38,503 bases of DNA from Defluviitaleaceae bacterium (GTDB lineage: Bacteria > Bacillota > Clostridia > Lachnospirales > WQUN01), in contig WRGY01000120.1 in the NCBI GenBank assembly GCA_009786925.1, positions 1-38,503 of the forward strand. Reading direction: 5' to 3'. Position numbers and translations under genes: made by a program. This document shows positions 1 to 7,215 of this stretch, piece by piece. Numbering within the stretch: the stretch's first letter is position 1; each line of letters starts with the position of its first letter. The notes under the pieces were generated by a model that saw only the letters and a list, made by a program, of their open reading frames with translations, did no database searches and was not told the origin of the DNA.

Positions 1-240
1 TTTGACAATGGTGAGAACGTACTTTTACCAGATGTTCTTGCTACTGTTGTTTATGGCGAAGATATTGAGTGGATAAGTTATGTGATAGATAACGAAATTG
101 GCTTAGGCTCGACAATTGAATTTAGTAGAGGCATAACATTAGGGACACCAGACTTCCTTCAAGAGCCATTTGAAGTAAGGGGGATTAACATTCGTATTTT
201 TGATGAGGATGGTAGCATCATTTTTGAGCAGGGTTTCTGA
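1..240 (+). CDS. C-terminal end of an unknown protein (cut by window edge)
   Basis: The first frame is open from base 1 to a TGA at 238-240 and encodes the last 79 residues of a protein. The fragment is acidic, with alternating hydrophobic and polar stretches (for example VLLPDVLATVVYGEDIEW and GINIRIFDEDGSIIFEQGF), which suggests a beta-rich domain. No catalytic motif, signal peptide or membrane segment is visible in this part. It is on the same strand as the toxin-antitoxin pair downstream but separated from it by 148 bp containing a palindrome, so it is probably not part of that operon. I do not recognise the family. Confidence 0.6.
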   Translation, partial: FDNGENVLLPDVLATVVYGEDIEWISYVIDNEIGLGSTIEFSRGITLGTPDFLQEPFEVRGINIRIFDEDGSIIFEQGF

Positions 241-302
241 AAACAAGCATTTTCTGCATCAATATTCATTTCCGCACCGATAGGTGTGGAAGCCTCGGCA
301 GG

Positions 303-340
303 GCGCACAGCACCGGTCATCGACCGGTGTATAGGTGCGC
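303..340. repeat. Two-part perfect palindrome upstream of the VapBC-type pair
   Basis: An 8-bp perfect stem (caccggtc at 311-318 with gaccggtg at 322-329, loop atc) sits inside a second 6-bp perfect stem (gcgcac 303-308 with gtgcgc 335-340). No T-run follows on either strand, so it does not look like a simple terminator. It lies 49 bp before the antitoxin start and could be an operator, an RNA structure or a repeat unit. Confidence 0.6.
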
Positions 341-388
341 AGTTTGTTCCGTTGGTGCAATTGAAACTCGAAGAAGGAGATGAAATAA

Positions 389-640
389 ATGCAAGCATAC
401 AGAGTTTATTACGATGAAGGTAAATTTATCCCTTTTGAACCCGTAGAAATTAAAAAGGGTAGTCAAGCTATTGTTACTATACTCGACTTCCCTTTTGAAG
501 GTACAAATAAGCAAAACAGTCTAAATGATGCAAGTAACCGCCAAATAGAGGCTATGAGACGCTTTCGGGAAGAAATACGCGATAATGATGAACCTGTGCC
601 TGAGTTTGAGCGTGTTACCTTGCGCGAGGTTGAAATATGA
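389..640 (+). CDS. VapB-type antitoxin
   Basis: Encodes 83 residues, directly upstream of and overlapping a PIN-domain toxin gene. The N-terminal half (MQAYRVYYDEGKFIPFEPVE, then KKGSQAIVTILDF) has the short beta-rich pattern of the AbrB/DUF104-like antitoxins that pair with VapC toxins. The C-terminal half is charged (RRFREEIRDNDEPVPEFERV) and is the likely toxin-binding tail. The ATG is preceded by AAGGAG at good spacing. Its stop overlaps the toxin start (ATGA), giving translational coupling. The expected role is to neutralise the RNase and to autoregulate the operon; this is inferred from position and fold. Confidence 0.8.
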   Translation: MQAYRVYYDEGKFIPFEPVEIKKGSQAIVTILDFPFEGTNKQNSLNDASNRQIEAMRRFREEIRDNDEPVPEFERVTLREVEI

Positions 641-1044
641 CATATGCTTTGGATTCAAATATCATATCTTATTTGCTTAAAGATAATGACTGCGTTTACA
701 ATAGATATTTTGATGCGCTTTCACAAGGTAATAAATGCGCTATTCCACTTATTGTTTATTATGAAGTTAAGCGCGGATTAAAAGCGAATGATGCAAATAA
801 AAAAATGCGTTCGTTTGAAAAACTCTGTTTCGATATCGGGGTTGACGACCTCACACAAGAAGATATAAATGTTGCGTCTGATATTTATGCTGAACGCAAA
901 CGGAACGGAACACCAATTGAGGACACGGACTTACTTATTGCGGCGCAATGCATGACCCAAGGATATACACTTGTCACTCATAACACAAAGCATTTTGAAC
1001 ACATAATGGGGTTAGAATTGGAAGATTGGACATACGCCCTTTAA
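637..1044 (+). CDS. vapC: VapC-type PIN-domain toxin (ribonuclease)
   Basis: A 135-residue PIN-domain protein, the usual size for VapC. The Mg-binding acidic residues are all in place: D6 in YALDSN, E43 in VYYEVKRG, D96/D98 in IEDTDLLIAA, and the THNTKHF segment near residue 116, typical of the fourth motif. VapC toxins cleave tRNA or other RNA until bound by their antitoxin. The start overlaps the antitoxin stop by 4 bp. The sequence is clearly related to the second VapC in the window at 27842-28249 (shared YTLVT and C-terminal DWT segments). Confidence 0.92.
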   Translation: MTYALDSNIISYLLKDNDCVYNRYFDALSQGNKCAIPLIVYYEVKRGLKANDANKKMRSFEKLCFDIGVDDLTQEDINVASDIYAERKRNGTPIEDTDLLIAAQCMTQGYTLVTHNTKHFEHIMGLELEDWTYAL

Positions 1045-1068
1045 GGCACATCTCCTATGTCAGTTTTG

Positions 1069-1239
1069 CTATTTGCGTATTCCGTGTGCATCTCGAACAA
1101 GCGGTACGCGGTCATGGTATGTTCCCATGTTGGCTTTCAGCGTGGGACAAATCTCCCATGCTCTTTTTGCAATACCGCTATCGTCTATACGGTAAAATTT
1201 GTTCTTGTAAGGGTGTAAATAACGCTGTTTTAGAGCAAG
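1069..1239 (-). pseudogene. Remnant of a cytosine-5 DNA methyltransferase (C-terminal part)
   Basis: On the minus strand one frame free of stops for 56 codons reads KNKFYRIDDSGIA, then WEICPTLKANMGTYHDRVPL and VRDAHGIRK before a TAG. The ICPTLKANMG and HGIRK segments are characteristic of the target-recognition region and the conserved block before the last motifs (GIRxLTxxE) of type II m5C methyltransferases. The catalytic PCQ and ENV motifs and the SAM-binding N-terminus are absent, stop codons flank the fragment, and no start is present. This is a decayed leftover, probably of a restriction-modification system, next to the VapBC pair. No functional product is expected. Confidence 0.7.
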
Positions 1240-1310
1240 TTATATTTCAAAAATACTCATGACGATTAGATATTCCTCTCGGTTCAAAAAAAATTATAGC
1301 GAAATAATTC

Positions 1311-1382
1311 GAAAGCCGTCCCGCCTGTCGCGACAAAACCGCGAAAATACAATTTTCGCCGCCGCTCGGGCGAGACGGTTTC
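1311..1382. repeat. Nested imperfect hairpin downstream of the stalk-domain gene
   Basis: The outer arms 1311-1325 and 1369-1382 are complementary except for one bulge and one mismatch. Inside is a perfect 8-bp stem, gcgaaaat/attttcgc (1341-1348/1352-1359), with a 3-nt loop. The palindrome tgtcgcgaca lies at 1326-1335. It starts just after the minus-strand gene ending at 1397 and could act as its transcription end, although there is no clear T-run. Confidence 0.45.
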
Positions 1383-1396
1383 TCATTCATTTCGTC

Positions 1397-2252
1397 TTAG
1401 TAAATATATACCGCTCTGCTTGCATCGTCCCAACGGACTTGCGCACCGAGGATTTCTGATACATAACGCGCAGGTACAAAGGTACGGCCACCCTCGATGA
1501 CTGCGACACCCATACCGTCGGGCAGTGGCATGTCTATTGTCACGAATGCCGTCTGGCCATTGCGGGTGATGCTTACCGTGCGGGTTGCTTCGTTCCAGTC
1601 AACGTCTGCACCGAGGCCTTCGGCTATGGCGCGCAGAGGTATCATGGTGCGATTTGCTACCGGGTCTATGAATGGTGTAACATCGCCGACCGTAACGCCT
1701 ATGGCGAAGTGCATGGGTGGTGCATCCATCAGGCCAACGCTCCAATACCATTTCCTCCCAAATACCGGTATCATCAGTCGTCAAATGTAAAATATCTCCT
1801 GTGATGCCACCGGATAAGGCGAAATCAAGATTTTCTATGGGTACATGAATAAAATTACCAAACTGGTCTCGTGGATCATAGGAAATTATTATAACCTCAC
1901 CGGGGTCAGCTTCGGTGATATCCCAATGCCACATTCCTTCATCGGATATTCTAATGCTTCTGGTTTGGATGCTCCCCACACGTTGCTGCTCGGGGACGAC
2001 CTCAGCTGTGGCAGTAGTCGATGTGTGCCGCCAGTCTACTGTCACCTCTATGGTACGTGGTGTGGTATCTTGACCAATAGAAAGCCAAATCGAGATGCTG
2101 CTTTCACCAGTGAAATCAGATTGCCACACATCATAATCATACTCATCGCCACTCGAGAGATATACCGAAAATATTGTAATTGCCAGGTTTATGATTTCGA
2201 AAACAAACGCATTCGTAGGGAAATACAAATCAATTACCTTTGTTACATTCAT
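1397..2252 (-). pseudogene. Copper-amine-oxidase-type stalk-domain protein, frameshifted
   Basis: Two overlapping minus-strand frames together make one protein. The frame starting at ATG 2252 gives about 165 residues of beta-rich sequence ending DDTGIWEEMVLER. The neighbouring frame then continues WSVGLMDAPPMHFAIG into a typical stalk domain (VTPFIDPVANRTMIPLRAIA, GGRTFVPARYVSEILGA). The switch falls near 1730-1760. Stalk-domain proteins of Clostridia are normally exported, yet no signal peptide is visible at this N-terminus, so the 5' end may also be lost. The start lies 3 bp after the stop of the GNAT-deacetylase gene, so it is cotranscribed. A sequencing error at the shift would restore an intact gene. 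Confidence 0.65.
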
Positions 2253-2255
2253 GTC

Positions 2256-3917
2256 TCAACCTTGTCCATCTATCCCTTCCTTCTGATGAGGCAAAAGTTC
2301 ATTGTACTGTGTACCTTCCATTGCATATATGAATGGGTCATCTGCATCGGTGTTGTTTCCACTTAGCTCCTCTATGATTGCGTGGGAACAAAATGGCACA
2401 TATGAGGCGCAATAGCCGCCCTCATGCAGGCATACAAGTTTTCCGCCTGCGTGTTTGTCGGCGAGTTGCCTAACCATGCGTGCCATGTAGCGATAGCCGT
2501 CGGCGGATAGCATCATCCGCGCCAATGGGTCAAAGATATTTGCGTCTTGTCCGGCTGATACCAAAATCAACTCCGGTGCAAAATTTTCTACAGCGGGTAT
2601 GACGATTTTTTCGAAGGCATAACGATATACTGCATCGCCGCTACCTGCGTATAGTGGAATGTTTATTGTAAAACCCTCTCCCCTGCCCCGACCCGTATGT
2701 TCGGACTTTCCGCGTCCTATCGGGTCGAGTCCTGACTGATGCAGGGATATAAATAACACGCTGTCATCTTCGTAAAAAGCATCCTCCGTGCCGTTACCAT
2801 GATGTGCATCCCAGTCGATTATTGCAATTTTTTCTATGCCAAGCATATGTTGTGCATACTTGGCGGCGATTACGATATTATTAAAAATGCAGTAGCCTAC
2901 ACCCCTGTCTGCCTCGGCATGATGGCCGGGGGGGCGTGTCAGGACATAGGCGTTTTCTGCCATACCCTCGGCTACGGCCTTTACGGCTGTGATTGCACCA
3001 CCCGCAGACAGCTTTGCGATTTCGTATGAGCCGCGGCCTACTATTGCAGAATCGCCGCAGTCCTCTCCACCTGTTTTACTCATCTCGCGCACAGCTTCGA
3101 TATGGCGTTTTGTGTGAAAATATTCGAGTTGTGACTCTGTGGCAGTGACGGGTTTTAGGCTGACTAAACGGTCAAGCAAGCCGCTCTTTTCTAATAGGTT
3201 TTTTACTCGGCGTTTGCTTTCGGGGGATTCGGCAGAGCCTGACTCTTGGATATAGCCACCCGCAGGCTCAAACAACGCACCACCACCCGCATTATGCCAA
3301 AAATAGCTCTCATCACAAACAAAGGCTGTTTTCCTCGGGAAGTCGCGGTATAGCGGGTATAACAAAACCCCTTCTGCAAAGACCATCAACTCGCCATGTT
3401 GCCTATATCCAAACGCCCCATAAACGCCCTTGCCGAATACATATGCCGTACTCGCCTCCAGATACGTTGGGATTCTTTTTTCATCCAATATATCCAGATG
3501 GAATTTTAACAATGCCTTACCTATGCCCCTGCACCTTTCATTTTTGTCCACAACAAAGCCTACCAGCTGATAGAACTCACCCGAAGGCTCACTGTCATGC
3601 GACATATCCGCCACCGCCCGAAAACGCGGCGCGTACTCACCCACCACACGGTCGATTTCGTCGTAGATGGCAATGTCTACATCATGTGGCAACCATACCG
3701 TCGCACCTACGATTTTGCCGTGACTTTCTGCGACATGCGCGACACAGCCCGCCGCACGCAGATATACCTTATAATACTCCGCTACGACAGCATTACGGAT
3801 TTTGTCATCATCCACCGTCCAGTGAAAAAATTCATCATCAAAATAACCCGAAGAAATAAACTCTGCTGCTCGGTCTATCTCCTCGGGTTTTATGGCCCTT
3901 ATAAAAAAATCGCTCAC
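2256..3917 (-). CDS. Fusion of GNAT acetyltransferase and class II histone-deacetylase-like hydrolase
   Basis: A 553-residue two-domain protein. Residues 1-195 form a GNAT N-acetyltransferase with the acetyl-CoA loop RCRGIGKA (128-135). Residues 200-520 form a zinc-dependent deacetylase of the HDAC/AcuC/acetylpolyamine amidohydrolase superfamily. Its signatures are RPPGHHAE (H332, H333), DWDAHHGNGT (D370 and H372 as zinc ligands), SAGQDAN (D458 as third ligand) and LHEGGY (catalytic Y502). All expected catalytic residues are present, so both halves look active. The start is GTG with AGGAG upstream; it overlaps the radical SAM stop (GTGA). One polypeptide thus appears able both to add and to remove acetyl groups. 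The substrate (protein lysine, polyamine or small molecule) cannot be told from sequence. Confidence 0.9.
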   Translation of the reverse strand: MSDFFIRAIKPEEIDRAAEFISSGYFDDEFFHWTVDDDKIRNAVVAEYYKVYLRAAGCVAHVAESHGKIVGATVWLPHDVDIAIYDEIDRVVGEYAPRFRAVADMSHDSEPSGEFYQLVGFVVDKNERCRGIGKALLKFHLDILDEKRIPTYLEASTAYVFGKGVYGAFGYRQHGELMVFAEGVLLYPLYRDFPRKTAFVCDESYFWHNAGGGALFEPAGGYIQESGSAESPESKRRVKNLLEKSGLLDRLVSLKPVTATESQLEYFHTKRHIEAVREMSKTGGEDCGDSAIVGRGSYEIAKLSAGGAITAVKAVAEGMAENAYVLTRPPGHHAEADRGVGYCIFNNIVIAAKYAQHMLGIEKIAIIDWDAHHGNGTEDAFYEDDSVLFISLHQSGLDPIGRGKSEHTGRGRGEGFTINIPLYAGSGDAVYRYAFEKIVIPAVENFAPELILVSAGQDANIFDPLARMMLSADGYRYMARMVRQLADKHAGGKLVCLHEGGYCASYVPFCSHAIIEELSGNNTDADDPFIYAMEGTQYNELLPHQKEGIDGQG

Positions 3918-5041
3918 TTTTTGCTCCTATCATTTGCCCTATCCTCCACAAGCGACACCAGCGGAAACATATCGTTATAATGTCTGTGGATAAAGAGGGC
4001 GTTTTGTTCGTTATAAAGTGTTTCTGCGGCATGGTCGGCTATGGGTGTGATTACACGCTCATTAGCACATTGCACAGGCGACACATCAGAAGAATACCGT
4101 GAACCCTCGTATTTTAAATTATCATAAGCATAATTGCAACGTGATTTTATCGCACATTTTTTGCAAGGCTCGTATAGTTCTTTTCCATGCTTAGAGAGTT
4201 TTTTTTGCTTTGCCCTGTCTACGCCCCTAAACACATCCCCTACTTCAAAGGCAGGATTGCCAAGATGTTTCGATGCAGAATATATTTTACCATCCGGTGC
4301 AACAGAAGGCTGATTTACTGCCATATCGCTCCTATCCGTATGGTATTTTTCACCCTTAATATGTGACAGGATTTTCATATCAATCGGGGAGATATAGATT
4401 TTTTCTTCCGCCTTAGTCAGGTCAACATACATCTTGGCTATTTTTTTATATTCGCCTTCCAACACAGCAAGTTTTTCTTCCGTCCATGCTGCGGTTTTGC
4501 AATAATTCATGCCGACAGTTATGTATTTAAAGCCTTTGCTAATCAAAAATTCTACGGTTTCTGCCGCTCGGCCGACGGTCGATGGGTCAATCACACTCAT
4601 CGCAACAGCGTATGGCTGATATTCTAACAGCATTGGTATTTTTTTTTCCAGCAACTCAAATGAGCCGTCACCATTTGGAAAAAGGCGGCAGTCATCCTGC
4701 GCAAGCCCATCATGAGAAAACCCAATCGTCAAACTGTTTTTAGCCGAAAATTTTAAAAACTCCTCGTCAAGCAAAACGCCGTTTGTCGTCATTTTATAAT
4801 AAAACGAATGCCCTGTTTTTGCGGTGATTTCGCGGGCATAGCCGATGACATCAAAAATAAGTTGCCTTTCCAAAAGCGGCTCCCCGCCATAAAAAAGCAA
4901 TCCCGATTTGGTTTGTTTTGTTGCACTAAGCTTAACCGCCGCAAGCGCGACCTCACGCGACATACGCTCCTCGCCTAATTCAACAAAACAGTATTTGCAA
5001 CGCAGGTTGCATTGATTTGTAAGATGCAGTGTTAATTGCAT
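3914..5041 (-). CDS. Radical SAM/SPASM-like enzyme
   Basis: A 375-residue radical SAM protein. The 4Fe-4S/SAM site is CNLRCKYC (C11, C15, C18), followed by the SAM-contacting YGGEP (51-55). The C-terminal region carries an auxiliary-cluster arrangement C293-x2-C296-x5-C302 and C325, as in SPASM/twitch enzymes. The Cys often found after PDGK-Y in SPASM proteins is not there (IYSASKH at 253-259), so the cluster set may be reduced. Enzymes of this architecture modify peptides or proteins (sactipeptide-type, thioether or C-C crosslinks) or mature anaerobic sulfatases. Its ATG lies inside the end of the upstream lipoprotein gene (10-bp overlap), which makes that protein the obvious candidate substrate. 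That link is inference. Confidence 0.82.
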   Translation of the reverse strand: MQLTLHLTNQCNLRCKYCFVELGEERMSREVALAAVKLSATKQTKSGLLFYGGEPLLERQLIFDVIGYAREITAKTGHSFYYKMTTNGVLLDEEFLKFSAKNSLTIGFSHDGLAQDDCRLFPNGDGSFELLEKKIPMLLEYQPYAVAMSVIDPSTVGRAAETVEFLISKGFKYITVGMNYCKTAAWTEEKLAVLEGEYKKIAKMYVDLTKAEEKIYISPIDMKILSHIKGEKYHTDRSDMAVNQPSVAPDGKIYSASKHLGNPAFEVGDVFRGVDRAKQKKLSKHGKELYEPCKKCAIKSRCNYAYDNLKYEGSRYSSDVSPVQCANERVITPIADHAAETLYNEQNALFIHRHYNDMFPLVSLVEDRANDRSKK

Positions 5042-6510
5042 GTGGCAAGAAAAGAGTCAATGAACTGTCGGATTTGTGCAACAAAACGCTCCCTGGCCTG
5101 CGCACCACCTTCTGCGATTTCTTGGGCGGTTGGGGTTGTTTCTAAAAACTCATGTCCGATATTAATCTCCGGGTTATAAAACACACCTACATTAACACCC
5201 TCTACTTGTTCCCTAAACGCAACCCTTGCCAATGATGCAAAATTGCCTCCGCCCACCTTTGCAATCCCGACACCACTCTTGTTGTCAAACAAATCAATGC
5301 CTACATCTGTCTCATGCGTCGTATATTCACCAAAATTTTCAAAATTCCAATTCCTAAACTGTTGGGTTACAGTGGCCTTATAATCGGGAGGCATATCATC
5401 AAAATACACACCCACTTCACTAAACATTTCACTGATAATGTTTAAAACTTCTTGCTCCGTCAAATGCACAACATAAAACGGAATCGGACCGCCACCACCA
5501 CCATGCGCCCTGACGGATAGTTCGAGACCACGTATATCCGGTGCAGTGATTGCAACCGTGCGGGTATCCTCATCCCATTCTATCTCTGCTTCCAATGCTT
5601 CCGAAACCACACGTAATGGCACAAACTCCCTGCCATCAATTACAACAGGGGGTGCGTCCAATGTATATGCCGCACCAAACAGCTCAAACATCTCACGCAT
5701 AGGTACCATGGTTCTTCCGTCTACAATCATCGGCGATGTTTCAAATACAATCGGAGTTCCGTTTAATGTCACATTTATCCGTGGCGACATGCCGCTAGAG
5801 CTAAAAAAAAAATCAATAAACTCCCTTACCTGAGTCGTAAGCTCTGCTTCTATTTGCGCCCGTGCTTCTGCTCGCCCCTCTGCTGTCAGCGAGTTTACAT
5901 CCCCCACAGTCCACCACTCATCCTTAGGGCTGACACTCGGCGTAAAAAATACACCTACAGAGATGTCATCTGTCTGCTGCCTAAATTTTTCTGCGACATC
6001 TAAAGCAAGCCTACTCCCGCCATGTGAAAAAAACGGAATATTGTTATCTTCCCAAGTGATGTGACTAATCGCAATGTTTTTATCTTTATCAAACAAACTA
6101 AGTCCAAAGGCAGGCGAAAAAGGAGCACCAAAATCCACAGTATATGCAGGAGGGATTGCATCAAAATTAAACCCGGCTGCTTCCAACTGGGCGCGAATCA
6201 TACTAAAGGCTTCCTCCTCGGTGATATGTACCACGTAAAATGGGAATCCCCCACCGCCATGATGAAGCCGCAATGTCAACTCACCGTCATTGCTCTCACT
6301 ATACGCCGCTCCATACCCATGCGGAACAGGGCCTTCGGCAACACAGCCCATCAGCCCCGAAAACGTAAGTGTACCCATAACCCCGATACATGCGGCAACC
6401 TTTGCATTCTTTTGCCATCTCTTGGGTAGCTTTTTTAGCATCGTCGTATTGTTATCCCCAAGGGTCGGAATTTTTGGCGCGTCATAATGTTCAACAGCTG
6501 TGATTTTCAC
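5032..6510 (-). CDS. Lipoprotein with duplicated domain flanking a stalk domain; candidate radical SAM substrate
   Basis: A 492-residue protein starting at GTG that shares one base with the csrA stop. Residues 1-23 (VEHYDAPKIPTLGDNN) precede a classic signal region with Lys/Arg n-region, hydrophobic core and lipobox LMGC (C56). The mature part holds two copies of one domain (about 77-238 and 328-490), each opening with a Gly-rich His segment followed by PFYVVHxTE and ending in a REFIDFF/RQFIDSF-like helix. Between them lies a copper-amine-oxidase-type stalk domain (about 246-323; DGRTMVPMREMFELFGA). An alternative start at M24 would give a conventional lipoprotein, but no good ribosome site precedes it. 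The leader-like extension and the overlap with the radical SAM gene suggest post-translational modification. I do not recognise the repeated domain. Confidence 0.72.
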   Translation of the reverse strand: MKITAVEHYDAPKIPTLGDNNTTMLKKLPKRWQKNAKVAACIGVMGTLTFSGLMGCVAEGPVPHGYGAAYSESNDGELTLRLHHGGGGFPFYVVHITEEEAFSMIRAQLEAAGFNFDAIPPAYTVDFGAPFSPAFGLSLFDKDKNIAISHITWEDNNIPFFSHGGSRLALDVAEKFRQQTDDISVGVFFTPSVSPKDEWWTVGDVNSLTAEGRAEARAQIEAELTTQVREFIDFFFSSSGMSPRINVTLNGTPIVFETSPMIVDGRTMVPMREMFELFGAAYTLDAPPVVIDGREFVPLRVVSEALEAEIEWDEDTRTVAITAPDIRGLELSVRAHGGGGGPIPFYVVHLTEQEVLNIISEMFSEVGVYFDDMPPDYKATVTQQFRNWNFENFGEYTTHETDVGIDLFDNKSGVGIAKVGGGNFASLARVAFREQVEGVNVGVFYNPEINIGHEFLETTPTAQEIAEGGAQARERFVAQIRQFIDSFLATCN

Positions 6511-6734
6511 TATTCCTTCAAATCCTTCAGGCTCTTGATTTTTTCCTTGACATTTTGCATGGCCTCTTTGTTTTCATTTTTGATTTGCTCAAAAATTTCC
6601 TTGCGGTGTACGGATATATGTTTTGGCGCGAGTATACCAAGGCGTACTTGTTCCCCTGTTATGCCAAGTACAACGACCTCTATATTGTCGTTTACTATGA
6701 TAGACTCGCCCTTTTTACGAGTTAGTGCCAGCAT
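6510..6734 (-). CDS. csrA: CsrA, translational repressor
   Basis: A 74-residue CsrA/RsmA RNA-binding protein starting [12 protein letters not shown], with the conserved core [15 protein letters not shown] and [16 protein letters not shown] 6734 is chosen because GGAG sits 7 nt upstream and it matches the family start; a longer open frame to 6782 only overlaps fliW. CsrA binds GGA motifs in leader mRNAs; in Firmicutes it blocks translation of flagellin until sequestered by FliW. The gene overlaps the end of fliW by 20 bp, as expected for this partner-switch pair. The charged tail after residue 55 is somewhat extended. Confidence 0.97.
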   Translation of the reverse strand: MLALTRKKGESIIVNDNIEVVVLGITGEQVRLGILAPKHISVHRKEIFEQIKNENKEAMQNVKEKIKSLKDLKE

Positions 6735-7203
6735 CTTGTTTCTCCATAGCCATCTTTTTCTTGGCGCGTTCGAGTTCTTCAAATATCATAAAACGTATGG
6801 GGTAGTCCTCGTTTGTGCATATCATTTGCTTACCGAGACCTGTATTTAGGTTCATCACTATAGGTGCGCGCAAATTTACACGCATGTGGCGTACATAGTC
6901 GGGGATGACTACGATGTTGTATATAAGCAAGGGTGCGTCCGACAACGGCCCCAACTCGTCCACCTCTTCTTGCTCCACCTTTGGGTCATAGTCAGGCAAG
7001 ACTTTGTACACATCCATGAGGGTAAATGCTACATCACCATCATCCAGTGATTGCAGATAAAAAAACATATCCTCGTCTTGGTTTTCGGACATAAAAAGAT
7101 AACGTTTGCTATCCGGAAATCCGGGAATCCCATCCTCAAATGTGATAATCCGCTCCGGGTCGTAGCTGATTTCTCCAAAATGCTTTGTAACAAATTTTTG
7201 CAT
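6715..7203 (-). CDS. fliW: FliW, flagellar assembly factor and CsrA antagonist
   Basis: A 162-residue FliW. The N-terminal [20 protein letters not shown] and the [10 protein letters not shown] and LRAPIVMNL segments are family hallmarks. FliW binds either flagellin or CsrA, releasing CsrA repression when flagellin is exported. The ATG has GGAGG 6 nt upstream. It follows flgL by 12 bp and overlaps csrA, the standard arrangement in Firmicutes. The flagellin gene that often follows csrA is not here; a lipoprotein gene takes that place. Confidence 0.97.
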   Translation of the reverse strand: MQKFVTKHFGEISYDPERIITFEDGIPGFPDSKRYLFMSENQDEDMFFYLQSLDDGDVAFTLMDVYKVLPDYDPKVEQEEVDELGPLSDAPLLIYNIVVIPDYVRHMRVNLRAPIVMNLNTGLGKQMICTNEDYPIRFMIFEELERAKKKMAMEKQDAGTNS

Positions 7204-7215
7204 ACATAGCCTCCA

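Noticed and set aside
3914-5041. Anaerobic sulfatase-maturating enzyme as a firm call
   Set aside because: The auxiliary-cluster cysteine pattern is incomplete for that family and no sulfatase gene is nearby; only the general radical SAM/SPASM assignment is supported.
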